NCBI RefSeq assembly: GCF_012932915.1 | Contig: NZ_VCQU01000010.1 | Span: 1-64,000 of the forward strand | Direction of reading: 5' to 3' | Origin: Antrihabitans stalactiti | GTDB lineage: Bacteria; Actinomycetota; Actinomycetes; Mycobacteriales; Mycobacteriaceae | Length of the DNA stretch: 64,000 nt | Shown: positions 40,831-49,236 of the stretch, in pieces | Layout: each line of letters opens with the position of its first letter | Position numbering within the stretch: the first letter of the stretch is position 1 | Position numbers and translations under genes: made by a program | Notes under the pieces: model-generated | Database searches by the model: none | Told to the model about the DNA's origin: nothing | Seen by the model: the letters and a program-made list of their open reading frames with translations, nothing else

Positions 40831-42213
40831 ATGGTCGAGGCGAGTACAGGTCCGGCGCATCCGAAGCTGATCATCGCGGCCGTCTCGACGTCGTTGTTCT
40901 GCGTGCAGATCGACTACTTCGCCATGAATCTCGCGGTGCCGCGTATGTCCGACGATTTGTCGGCCAGCGCAACCGACCTGCAATGGGTGATCAGCGCGTA
41001 CATGCTCGCGCTCGGAGCCTTGATGGTTCCGGGTGGTCGGCTCGGCGACATGTTCGGTCGGCGCCGGGTCCTGCTTGTTGGCAACGCGCTTTTCGGTCTC
41101 GCGTCTGTCCTTTGTGCCCTCGCGCCGTCGGCCGAATTGTTGATCGCCGGTCGCGTGGTCCAGGGCGCCGGTGCGGCGTTGATCTTTCCGGTGTCGGTGA
41201 GCGTTCTCACGAACGCGTTTCCGCCAGTCCGTGCGAGTCATGCGATCGGATTGTGTTATGGCATAGCCGGTCTCGGCAACGCAGCCGGACCGCTCGTCGG
41301 CGGACTACTGACCGAGTCGCTCAGTTGGCGTGCGATCTTCTGGTTGAACGTTCCGCTGACGGTCGTCGCTATCGTGATCGGCGCGATCGCCATCACGGAA
41401 TCGTCGGACGAACAGTCGCCACGTCGGCTCGACATCCTCGGATTGGCGCTTCTCACAACGGGAATCGCGGCGTTCACCCTTGTCTTCGATCGCGCGCCGA
41501 CGTGGGGATGGCTGTCGGTATCGACAATCGCGCTGTTCGTCGTGACGATGGTGCTGCTGACCGGCTTCGTCGTCGCTGAGAACCGGGTCCGCTGGCCGCT
41601 GGTCGATTTTGCTCTCGCGCGCAATCCACGATTCGCTGTGCTCGTCGTTGCAGGCACGATTGCCAATATCGCGTATGCGGTCACTATTTTCGGTTCGACG
41701 TTGTATCTACAGCAAGCACGTGCCCTCGACCCTATTGCCGCCGGAATCGTTTTCCTCGGTCCGTCGGCGGGCGCGGCAATCGGCGGACCGTTGTCCGGTT
41801 GGCTCGCCGCGCGCTTTCCACCGATCACGGTCATGGGAATCGGTTGTGTGGCGGCCGGTGTGGCTTTGGCAGCGCTGACTTCCGTTGCGAGCTGGCCCGT
41901 TTACGTTCCAATCCTGAGCTTGTGCGGATTCACGATGGGTCTGGTGTATGCGTTTACAACTGTCGCAACACAGTCCGTCGTTCGCCCCGACCGTGCCGGG
42001 GAAGCCGCGGGCATCACGCTCACGTTCCTCGTCACGATGGCCGGGGTCGGCGTCGCGGTAAGTTCGTCGTCCATCGAGATTCTCGAAAAGCACAGCCTCT
42101 CCAGCGCAGCCGCGATCGACCGAGTGTTCCTGGTCCTCGCGGTGGGTCTGCTCGTCGCCGGAACGGTCGTGCTGGCGATGAACCGTGCGCGAATTTCACC
42201 CCCGGAGGGGTGA
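40831..42213 (+). CDS. MFS drug-type exporter (DHA2-like, EmrB/QacA)
   Basis: This 460-aa transporter has 12-14 membrane helices. The motif-A loop is GGRLGDMFGRRR (about 70-81) and the antiporter motif-C-like segment is GNAAGPLVGGLLTE (about 150-163). Proton-driven efflux of drugs or metabolites is the likely function. The start is ATG 40831 behind GGAG (40821-40824); an upstream TTG is weaker. The final nine codons (RARISPPEG plus TGA) are supplied by palindromic repeat copy 5, so the original C-terminus was altered or extended by the repeat. Confidence 0.88.
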   Translation: MVEASTGPAHPKLIIAAVSTSLFCVQIDYFAMNLAVPRMSDDLSASATDLQWVISAYMLALGALMVPGGRLGDMFGRRRVLLVGNALFGLASVLCALAPSAELLIAGRVVQGAGAALIFPVSVSVLTNAFPPVRASHAIGLCYGIAGLGNAAGPLVGGLLTESLSWRAIFWLNVPLTVVAIVIGAIAITESSDEQSPRRLDILGLALLTTGIAAFTLVFDRAPTWGWLSVSTIALFVVTMVLLTGFVVAENRVRWPLVDFALARNPRFAVLVVAGTIANIAYAVTIFGSTLYLQQARALDPIAAGIVFLGPSAGAAIGGPLSGWLAARFPPITVMGIGCVAAGVALAALTSVASWPVYVPILSLCGFTMGLVYAFTTVATQSVVRPDRAGEAAGITLTFLVTMAGVGVAVSSSSIEILEKHSLSSAAAIDRVFLVLAVGLLVAGTVVLAMNRARISPPEG

Positions 42214-42224
42214 GACGCGCGCAC
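42185..42224. repeat. 40-bp palindromic repeat, copy 5 (reverse orientation)
   Basis: The plus strand reads GTGCGCGAATTTCACCCC, centre, then GGGGTGAGACGCGCGCAC. Reverse-complemented, it matches the polarity of copies 3 and 4. It overlaps the end of the MFS coding sequence (stop TGA 42211-42213) and stops 6 bp before the acs stop codon, so it also occupies the convergent terminator position. Confidence 0.9.
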
Positions 42225-42230
42225 GGGGGT

Positions 42231-44165
42231 TCAGCTGTTTCGGATCGCCTCGAATACCTTCGGATCGACCAACGTGGATGTGTCGCCCAGTTCGCGACCT
42301 TCGGCAACGTCGCGGAGCAAGCGCCGCATGATCTTGCCGCTGCGAGTCTTCGGTAGCTCCGGGACGATGTGAATCTCACGGGGTTTCGCGATCGGGCTGA
42401 TTTCGCGTGCGACTTCAGCTTTGAGCTCGGCGACTAGGTCGGCGTCGCCGCCATGGGCGCTTTCTTTCAGGATCACGAAGGCGACGATGCCTTGGCCGGT
42501 GGTGTCGTCCGATGCGCCGACGACGGCAGCTTCGGCGACGCCGTAGTGTCCGACCAGCGCGGATTCGACTTCCGAGGTCGAGATTCGGTGCCCGGATACG
42601 TTCATGACGTCGTCGACGCGGCCGAGGACCCAGAAGGCGTCGTCCTCGTCGACTTTTGCGCCGTCGCCGGCGAAGTACCAGCCCTGGTCGGCGTAGCGGT
42701 CCCAGTAGGTCTCCCGGTAACGGTCCATATCGCCCCAGATGCCGCGCAACATGGCCGGCCACGGCTGGTCGAGCACCAGGTAGCCGACTGCCTCGGTCTC
42801 GCCGAGAGCGATGTCGTTGCCGTCGTCGTCGACGACCTTCGCCGAAATTCCGGGCAGCGGCCCCATCGCGGCACCCGGCTTGGTAGCGGTGACGCCGGGC
42901 AGTGGGCTCATCATGATTGCCCCGGTTTCGGTCTGCCACCAGGTGTCGACGATCGGTGCTTTGTCGGCGCCGATGTGTTTGCGGTACCAGCGCCAGGCTT
43001 CGGGGTTGATCGGTTCGCCGACCGAGCCGAGCAGCCGGATCGAGGACAGGTTGTGCGCCTCGGGGATGGCGTGGCCCCACTTCATGAACGTCCGGACCAA
43101 GGTGGGTGCGGTGTAATAGATTGTGACGCCGTACTTTTCGACGATCTCCCAGTGGCGGTGCTCGTTCGGTGAGTTGGGGGTGCCTTCGTAGACGACTTGG
43201 GTGGTCCGGTTGCTGAGCGGTCCGTAGACGATGTAGGAGTGCCCGGTGACCCAGCCGATGTCGGCGGTGCACCAGTAGACGTCCTGACCGGCTTTGTGGT
43301 CGAAGACGTAGTGGTGGGTGTACGACGTCTGGGTGAGGTAGCCGCCCGTGGTGTGGACGATTCCCTTTGGCTTACCCGTCGTGCCCGAGGTGTAGAGGAT
43401 GAACAACGGATGCTCGGAATCGAAAGCCTGCGCCTCATGCTCGGGCGAGGCAACCGCGACGGTGTCGTCCCACCACGCATCCCGCTTCTCGGTCCAGGGG
43501 ACGTCCATGCCCGTGCGCCGCACGACCAGAACATGCTCGACCGAATGCTCACCATCGGCCAATGCCCCGTCGACGGCTTCCTTCAGCGGTGCGGATTTGC
43601 CACGTCGCCATTGACCGTCGGTGGTCACGATGAGGCGGGCTTCGGCGTCGTCGACCCGGCTGCGCAGCGCGGTCGGGGAGTAGCCGGCGAAGACGACCGA
43701 GTGGGTCAGGCCAAGGCGAGCGCAGGCCAGCATCGAGATGATGGCTTCGGGGATCATCGGCATGTAGATGGCGACGCGGTCGCCGGCTTCCAGACCGAGT
43801 TCGGTGAAGTAGTTTGCGGCCCTGGAGACTTCGGCGAGCAGGTCGTTGTAGGTCAGGTCGCGTGAGTCGCCGGGTTCGCCTTCCCAGTGGATGGCGACCT
43901 GGTCGCCGTGACCGTCGAGGACGTGGCGGTCGACGCAGTTGTAGGCGACGTTGAGCTTGCCGCCGACGAACCATTTCGCGACCGGTGCGTCGGTCCAGTC
44001 GAGGACCTCGGTGAACGGCTCGTGCCAGTGCAGTCGGGCTGCTTGGTCGGCCCAGAAGCCGAGTCGATCGGCCTCTGCAGCGGCGGCGAGTTCAGGTCCG
44101 GCGTTGGCGGTCGCCGCGAACTCGGGGCTGGGTGGGAAGACGTCAAGGTCGGTTACTGCAGTCAT
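42231..44165 (-). CDS. acs: Acetyl-CoA synthetase (AMP-forming)
   Basis: This 644-aa ligase has the normal Acs length. ATP loop YTSGTTGKPKGIVHTTGG (about 258-275), core TWWQTETGAIM, RVDDVMNVSGHRIST hinge and C-terminal PKTRSGKIMRR, with the lysine that is regulated by acetylation, are all present. It activates acetate to acetyl-CoA through acetyl-AMP. The neighbouring genes upstream on the same strand encode an ActP-like symporter and DUF485 protein, so uptake and activation are linked. The start is ATG 44165. An inverted repeat separates it from the symporter gene. Confidence 0.95.
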   Translation of the reverse strand: MTAVTDLDVFPPSPEFAATANAGPELAAAAEADRLGFWADQAARLHWHEPFTEVLDWTDAPVAKWFVGGKLNVAYNCVDRHVLDGHGDQVAIHWEGEPGDSRDLTYNDLLAEVSRAANYFTELGLEAGDRVAIYMPMIPEAIISMLACARLGLTHSVVFAGYSPTALRSRVDDAEARLIVTTDGQWRRGKSAPLKEAVDGALADGEHSVEHVLVVRRTGMDVPWTEKRDAWWDDTVAVASPEHEAQAFDSEHPLFILYTSGTTGKPKGIVHTTGGYLTQTSYTHHYVFDHKAGQDVYWCTADIGWVTGHSYIVYGPLSNRTTQVVYEGTPNSPNEHRHWEIVEKYGVTIYYTAPTLVRTFMKWGHAIPEAHNLSSIRLLGSVGEPINPEAWRWYRKHIGADKAPIVDTWWQTETGAIMMSPLPGVTATKPGAAMGPLPGISAKVVDDDGNDIALGETEAVGYLVLDQPWPAMLRGIWGDMDRYRETYWDRYADQGWYFAGDGAKVDEDDAFWVLGRVDDVMNVSGHRISTSEVESALVGHYGVAEAAVVGASDDTTGQGIVAFVILKESAHGGDADLVAELKAEVAREISPIAKPREIHIVPELPKTRSGKIMRRLLRDVAEGRELGDTSTLVDPKVFEAIRNS

Positions 44166-44187
44166 CGTGCGATTTCTCCAAAGTTGG

Positions 44188-44237
44188 CCCTCGTGAGTCT
44201 TTTAGGAGTCCCTGGACTCCTAAAAGACTCACGAGGG
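44188..44237. repeat. 23-bp perfect inverted repeat between acs and symporter genes
   Basis: Arms 44188-44210 and 44215-44237 are perfectly complementary (outer CCCTCGTGAGTC, inner TTTTAGGAGTC) around a CCTG loop. It differs from the 40-bp family but shares the CGTGAGT/ACTCACG core near its ends. It lies in the 79-bp gap between acs and the upstream symporter gene and may attenuate transcription between them or mark a second repeat family. Confidence 0.85.
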
Positions 44238-44244
44238 GTGGGGG

Positions 44245-45873
44245 TCAGTGTGCGGTGGCCTTTTCGGCGCCGACGCCGGTGAGGGACCGAACTTCCATCT
44301 CGGCATCCTTGGCGGTGTTGTCCTTGTTCTTCGCGAGCAACGTGCCGACGATGCCCAGGACGAAGGCGAGGGGGATCGAGACGATGCCTGGGTTGGACAG
44401 CGGGAAGTAGGCGAAGTCGGATCCGGGGATCATCGCGGTCTTCGATCCGGACACGGCCGGGGAGAAGATGATCAGGACGATGGTCGAGATCAGGCCGCCG
44501 TACATGCTGCACAGTGCGCCGGTGGTGTTGAAGCGCTTCCAGAACAACGAGTACAGGATCGTCGGGAGATTCGCTGCCGCGGCGACCGCGAAGGCGAGTG
44601 CGACGAGGAACGCGATGTTCTGACCGTTGGCGAGGATGCCGAGACCGATCGCCAGGACACCGATGACGACGGCGGTGATCCGCGATACCCGGACCTGCTC
44701 GTTCTCGTCCGCGTTGCCCTTCTTGATCACGCTGGCGTAGATGTCGTGCGCAAACGAGGTGGACGCGGTAATCGTCAGTCCGGCAACAACTGCCAGGATC
44801 GTCGCGAAGGCGACTGCCGATATGACGCCGAGCAGGATCACGCCACCGAGTTCGAACGCGAGCAGTGGGGCTGCCGAGTTCTGGCCACCTGCCGCAGCAA
44901 GGATCTTGTCGGGTCCGACGATGGCCGCTGCGCCGTAGCCGAGGATCAGGGTGAACAAGTAGAACGCGCCGATCAATGCGATGGCCCAGACCACGGACTT
45001 GCGGGCTTCCTTCGCGGTCGGCACCGTGTAGAAGCGCATCAGGACGTGGGGCAAGCCTGCGGTGCCGAGTACCAGTGCGAGACCGAGGGACAGGAAGTTC
45101 AGCTTCGCGGTGTTGCTGCCGCCGTACTGCGCCCCGGGCTCGAGCACGTCGCGCGCTGCAGCGGCCTTATTGGTGGAACCCGATACCGTCTCCTGCGCGG
45201 AGCCGAGAATGTCGGACACGTTGAAGCCGAACTTTGCCAAGACGAGGACCGTCATGAATGCCGCGCCCGCAATGAGCAGGACTGCTTTGATGATCTGCAC
45301 CCAGGTGGTGCCTTTCATGCCGCCGACCAGGACGTACACGATCATCAGAACGCCGACGACCGCGATGACGATCGACTGGCCGGTGCGGCTCGAAATGTTG
45401 AGCAACAGAGCGACGAGTCCGCCGGCACCTGCCATCTGCGCGAGCAGGTAGAACAGCGACACGATCAGGGTCGACAACGCGGCCGCGGTGCGGACCGGAC
45501 GCTGCTTGAGCCGGAAGCTGAGCACGTCGGCCATCGTGAACTTGCCGGTGTTGCGCAAGAGTTCGGCCACGAGCAGCAGTGCGACGAGCCAGGCGACCAG
45601 GAAGCCGATCGAGTAGAGGAAGCCGTCGTAGCCGTAGACGGCGATGGCGCCTGCGATGCCGAGAAAGCTTGCCGCGGAAAGGTAGTCACCTGCGATGGCG
45701 ATGCCGTTCTGTGGGCCGGAGAAGCCGCGGCCGCCGGTGAAGAAGTCGGCGGCGCTCTTGTTGTTGCGACTGGCCCGGACGACGACCACCATCGTGACCG
45801 CGACGAACAACGCAAAGATGCCAATGTTGGCAGCGGGATTGCCGACTGCGCCGCCGGCGGCGAGAGTGCTCAT
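44245..45873 (-). CDS. Cation/acetate symporter (ActP-like, SSS family)
   Basis: This 542-aa sodium:solute symporter has about 13 membrane helices. The SSS core is visible (FFTGGRGFSGPQNGIAIAGDYLSAASFLG near 44-72), the ActP-typical GLPHVLMRFYTVPTAKEARKS follows the middle, and the C-terminal tail is short and charged. It takes up acetate or related monocarboxylates. Acs follows downstream. Its ATG overlaps the stop of the upstream DUF485 gene (ATGA 45870-45873), the standard yjcH-actP pair. Confidence 0.9.
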   Translation of the reverse strand: MSTLAAGGAVGNPAANIGIFALFVAVTMVVVVRASRNNKSAADFFTGGRGFSGPQNGIAIAGDYLSAASFLGIAGAIAVYGYDGFLYSIGFLVAWLVALLLVAELLRNTGKFTMADVLSFRLKQRPVRTAAALSTLIVSLFYLLAQMAGAGGLVALLLNISSRTGQSIVIAVVGVLMIVYVLVGGMKGTTWVQIIKAVLLIAGAAFMTVLVLAKFGFNVSDILGSAQETVSGSTNKAAAARDVLEPGAQYGGSNTAKLNFLSLGLALVLGTAGLPHVLMRFYTVPTAKEARKSVVWAIALIGAFYLFTLILGYGAAAIVGPDKILAAAGGQNSAAPLLAFELGGVILLGVISAVAFATILAVVAGLTITASTSFAHDIYASVIKKGNADENEQVRVSRITAVVIGVLAIGLGILANGQNIAFLVALAFAVAAAANLPTILYSLFWKRFNTTGALCSMYGGLISTIVLIIFSPAVSGSKTAMIPGSDFAYFPLSNPGIVSIPLAFVLGIVGTLLAKNKDNTAKDAEMEVRSLTGVGAEKATAH

Positions 45874-46232
45874 GACTGTGTGCCTTCGAGTTCGTGACGG
45901 ATCGCTTCGGCCCGAGGATCGAGCTCACGGTTGGCGAATCGGACGTAGATTCCGGTGATTGCGAAGGTGGTCACGAACTGTCCGAGCCCGAGCAGCAAGC
46001 CGAGGTTGACGTTGCCGAAAACTCGCGTCGACATGAAGTCGTGCGCGTACGTGCTGAGCAGGACGAAGGTGACATACCACAGCAGGAAGAAGGCGGTCAT
46101 CGGGAAAACGAAGCGGCGCAACCGGCTTCGTAGTTCCTGGAATTCAGGACTTGCTTGCATGTCGATGAAGTCCTGGGCGGTCGGTGTGCGCGGCGGCGGC
46201 GCAACCTGAGGCTGAACGGCAGGTGTGGTCAT
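45870..46232 (-). CDS. DUF485 (YjcH-like) inner-membrane protein
   Basis: This 120-aa protein has two membrane helices (about 50-70 and 85-105) and the DUF485 opening SPEFQELRSRLRRFVFPMT. DUF485 proteins are encoded directly before ActP-type acetate symporters and are thought to assist them. The start is ATG 46232 (MTTPAVQP); the open frame extends further without a better start. The stop overlaps the symporter start by 4 bp. Confidence 0.88.
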   Translation of the reverse strand: MTTPAVQPQVAPPPRTPTAQDFIDMQASPEFQELRSRLRRFVFPMTAFFLLWYVTFVLLSTYAHDFMSTRVFGNVNLGLLLGLGQFVTTFAITGIYVRFANRELDPRAEAIRHELEGTQS

Positions 46233-46338
46233 AGAGAGGACGCTATTGAGATGGCCGTCACAGTTGAAGTGTGTGGTACCGATCACGCGGTGAGCTGTTC
46301 ACCTTTGCGACGAGCGGTCGATTGCGTGCGACGAACGG

Positions 46339-48093
46339 TCAGGCAGAATGGAGCCCTTGTTCGCGGTCGCTGCCCATGCCCAGGCGTTCCGGCGCGTGCA
46401 GCCGAGTGAAGATGCGGCTGACGTCCAGCGCGGACTGACCGCGGGTCAGCTTGCTCACCAGCACCATCGAGGCGAAGGCGGCCGGTACGCTGACGGCGGC
46501 CGGATAGTCGAGAATCGCGGCAGGCCACCCGCCCCAAACCGTGTCGGATACACCGCCGAGCAGAGACGCGACCGTTGCTCCCGCCGCGATGACGCCGCCG
46601 GTGATCAACCCGGTAGCGGCACCCGCGGCGGTAAGTCCGCGCCACCAGATTCCGAGCACCAACAGTGGACACAACGTCGATGCTGCGACACCGAAAACCA
46701 AACCGACCGAACGGGATACGTCGAGCGACGCAACGGTGAGCGATAAGGCGAGCGGTACCAAGCCTGCGGCCACAGCGGCAATGCGGAAGTCACGTACTCG
46801 GCCGCGCAGCACGTCCGTGCTGATCACACCCGCGACGCTGACGAGCAGTCCCGATGAGGTCGAGAGGAATGCAGCTAGAGCGCCCGCCGCGACGAGCGCC
46901 GCCAGAAGTTGGCCGGGTAGCCCGGCCAACACCGACCCCGGCAGCAGGAGGACGGCAGCGTCGGAGGTTCCTGTGATGAGCAGTTGCGGGACATAGAGCC
47001 GGGCGAAGACGCCGAGCAACGTCGGGAACAGATAGAAGACGCCGAGCAGCCCGATGACCGCCAAAGCGGTTGCCCGTGCCGCCCTTCCGTCGGGATTGGT
47101 ATAGAAGCGGACCAGCACGTGGGGCAGGCCCATGGTGCCGAGGAAGGTTGCCAGAATCAGCGAATACACCTGGTACTGCGGATGCGGACCACCGAAGCCG
47201 TTGCCGGGTGCGAGCCAGTCGGACCCGTTCGCGGGAGCACCCGACACCACAGGCACCGCCGAACCTGCCTCCAGCAGCAGCTTCGTGCCCGCCGAGAGTT
47301 TGTGTTCGCCGGGAGCCAGAACCACCGGACCGTTCACCGTCGTCCCGTCGACGGTGCCGGTCGCCGTCACAGCCTCGGGCCCGGTGACCTGGACGATCAC
47401 GTCGACGGTGATATCGACTGTCGTTCGCTCCGAGAGCGTGGGTGGGGCAGGGGAACCGAGCTCGCGGTCGTCGGCGAAGAAATGAAACATCAGGACAACC
47501 GCGGGGATGGCCACTGCGGTGAGCTTGAGCCAATATTGGAATGCCTGGACGAACGTGATCGAGCGCATGCCGCCACCCACCACGTTGGCAATGACGATGA
47601 TGCCGACGAGGGCAGCGCCCACCCAATGCGGTACGCCGAGCACGATATTCAAGGTCAATCCGGCGCCGTGGAACTGGGGAATCAGATACAGGCCACAAAC
47701 CAGGACGACGATGAGCGTTGCCAACTTGCGCAGTCGTGTCGAATGGAGCCGGAATTCGGCGAAGTCGGGGACCGTGTACGCACCCGACCGGCGCAGGGGA
47801 GCAGCAACGAACAGCAGTAGCCCGAGGTACCCGGCTGTGAAGCCGACTGGGTACCAGAGTGCGTCGGCACCGTATTTGGCGATGAGGCCGGCGACGCCCA
47901 GAAATGAGGCAGCGGAGAGGTATTCGCCCGATATCGCGGCGGCATTCCACCGTGCGCCGACGCTGCGGGAGGCGACGAGAAAGTCCGACGTCGTCCGCGC
48001 GAGCCGGACTCCGTACACGCCGATCGCGACCGTCGCGACGGCCGCGAACACCAGGGCGAGCACGGTCAGTGCGGGTACCGGATGGTGGTCCAT
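46339..48093 (-). CDS. Second SSS-family monocarboxylate symporter with extra periplasmic insert
   Basis: This is a 584-aa sodium:solute symporter. SSS features include FLVASRSVGARWNAAAISGEYLSAASFLG (residues about 38-66) and the ActP-like GLPHVLVRFYTNPDGRAA. Between two helices there is an insert of about 90 residues (about 212-300) rich in Thr/Val and Gly, with no hydrophobic helix, that should face outside. Such inserts occur in some actinobacterial acetate permeases. It follows the small membrane gene 48095-48466 with 1 bp between stop and start and probably forms a functional unit with it. Confidence 0.85.
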   Translation of the reverse strand: MDHHPVPALTVLALVFAAVATVAIGVYGVRLARTTSDFLVASRSVGARWNAAAISGEYLSAASFLGVAGLIAKYGADALWYPVGFTAGYLGLLLFVAAPLRRSGAYTVPDFAEFRLHSTRLRKLATLIVVLVCGLYLIPQFHGAGLTLNIVLGVPHWVGAALVGIIVIANVVGGGMRSITFVQAFQYWLKLTAVAIPAVVLMFHFFADDRELGSPAPPTLSERTTVDITVDVIVQVTGPEAVTATGTVDGTTVNGPVVLAPGEHKLSAGTKLLLEAGSAVPVVSGAPANGSDWLAPGNGFGGPHPQYQVYSLILATFLGTMGLPHVLVRFYTNPDGRAARATALAVIGLLGVFYLFPTLLGVFARLYVPQLLITGTSDAAVLLLPGSVLAGLPGQLLAALVAAGALAAFLSTSSGLLVSVAGVISTDVLRGRVRDFRIAAVAAGLVPLALSLTVASLDVSRSVGLVFGVAASTLCPLLVLGIWWRGLTAAGAATGLITGGVIAAGATVASLLGGVSDTVWGGWPAAILDYPAAVSVPAAFASMVLVSKLTRGQSALDVSRIFTRLHAPERLGMGSDREQGLHSA

Positions 48094-48094
48094 G

Positions 48095-48466
48095 TCAGTC
48101 GTCGACCAGCTCGGCGAAATCGTGTTCGTTGCGCTCGGCGAGTGTGACGTACACCCTGCCGACTCCGTAGAGCAACGGATACGCCGTCAGGCCGAGGAGC
48201 AACCACGGCAACCGCACCCCGAGCACGGTCGCCGAACCCAGCGCTGGAAACGCGATGCCGAGCAACGGTATTGCGCACAGCACGACGACCGTCAGGACAG
48301 CCAGCCGTAGGGCGAGTGCGAGTTGCGCCCGGACCAGTCCGCGCACGAGCGCATCACCGATTGCGGTGTGTTCCTGCACTTCCACCCGCGTACGGACCGT
48401 GCGGGCCCCGCGGCGCTGAGCCAGCACGACCCGTTGGCGCGGCGGCGGCTGGCCTGGCGCGGTCAC
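48095..48466 (-). CDS. Small two-helix membrane protein, putative symporter partner
   Basis: This 123-aa protein has a basic N-terminal region (about 1-45), two membrane helices (about 50-75 and 82-105) and a short acidic tail. It sits directly upstream of the second symporter gene, in the position DUF485 holds before ActP, and probably plays a similar helper role; it does not look like DUF485 itself. The start is GTG 48466, overlapping the LytTR stop (GTGA 48463-48466). Confidence 0.72.
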   Translation of the reverse strand: MTAPGQPPPRQRVVLAQRRGARTVRTRVEVQEHTAIGDALVRGLVRAQLALALRLAVLTVVVLCAIPLLGIAFPALGSATVLGVRLPWLLLGLTAYPLLYGVGRVYVTLAERNEHDFAELVDD

Positions 48467-49236
48467 CGTGTCGACCGACTCTGTAGCGGACCGCGAATGA
48501 GCCGGTCCTTGAGCGCTCGGGTGTGTCTGCGGCTGACCGGTAGTTCGACTGCGGGGGACTTTCCGTTGGCGCGCAACGCCACCATCGTTCCGTTGCCGCT
48601 GGTCCGGATGCCGGTCACCGCCGCCAGGGCGACGAGGTAGGACCGATGGACGCGCAAGAACCCGGCGTCGGACCAGCGAGCCTCCAACGCAGACAACGGT
48701 ATCCGGACGAGATGCGAGCCGGTGTCGGTGTGCAGCCGTGCATAGTCACCTTCCGCCTCGACCCAGCTGACGCAACGGCGCTGCACCATCCTCGTCACTC
48801 CGCCGTGTTCGACGGGGATGACGTCGTCGGGTGGGGGCGCTGCTTGGGCGGTCGGCTTCGTGCGTGCTGCGACGATTCGACGGACCGACTCCGCAAGCCG
48901 TTCCTCGCGCAGCGGCTTGAGCAGGTAGTCGACGGCGCCCAGTTCGAATGCAGCAACGGCGCGGTCGTCGTGTGCCGTCACGAACACGACGGCAGGTGGC
49001 TCGGCGAAGTCGGAAATGATGCCTGCCAGCTCCAGCCCGTCGAGTCCGGGCATGTTGATGTCAAGAAATATCGCGTCGATCTTCTGCGACCGCAGCAGCC
49101 GCAGCGCAGTCGTCGAATCGCCCGCAGTATGAATCTCGCCGACACCTGCCTGCGCGCGCAGCAGGAACGCCAGCTCGTCGAGAGCGGGCTTCTCGTCGTC
49201 GACGGCAAGGACGGTCAGGTGCGAGATCTGGGTCAC
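48463..49236 (-). CDS. LytTR-family response regulator
   Basis: This is a 257-aa protein. It has an N-terminal receiver domain (about 5-120, with DDEKPALDEL, phosphoacceptor Asp in AIFLDINMPGLDG and LLKPLREERL) and a C-terminal LytTR DNA-binding domain (about 145-245, with VEAEGDYARLHT and FLRVHRSYLVAL). Its partner kinase gene is directly upstream with a GTGA overlap. The two symporter genes downstream are its likely targets, in analogy to BtsSR/YpdAB, which control pyruvate and related transporters in enterobacteria. The start is GTG 49236. Confidence 0.9.
   Translation of the reverse strand: MTQISHLTVLAVDDEKPALDELAFLLRAQAGVGEIHTAGDSTTALRLLRSQKIDAIFLDINMPGLDGLELAGIISDFAEPPAVVFVTAHDDRAVAAFELGAVDYLLKPLREERLAESVRRIVAARTKPTAQAAPPPDDVIPVEHGGVTRMVQRRCVSWVEAEGDYARLHTDTGSHLVRIPLSALEARWSDAGFLRVHRSYLVALAAVTGIRTSGNGTMVALRANGKSPAVELPVSRRHTRALKDRLIRGPLQSRSTR

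Noticed and set aside
44248-45897. 549-codon plus-strand frame over the symporter gene
   Set aside because: Composition (Asp/Arg/Glu/Gln-rich, no domain) is typical of an antisense shadow of a GC-rich membrane-protein gene.
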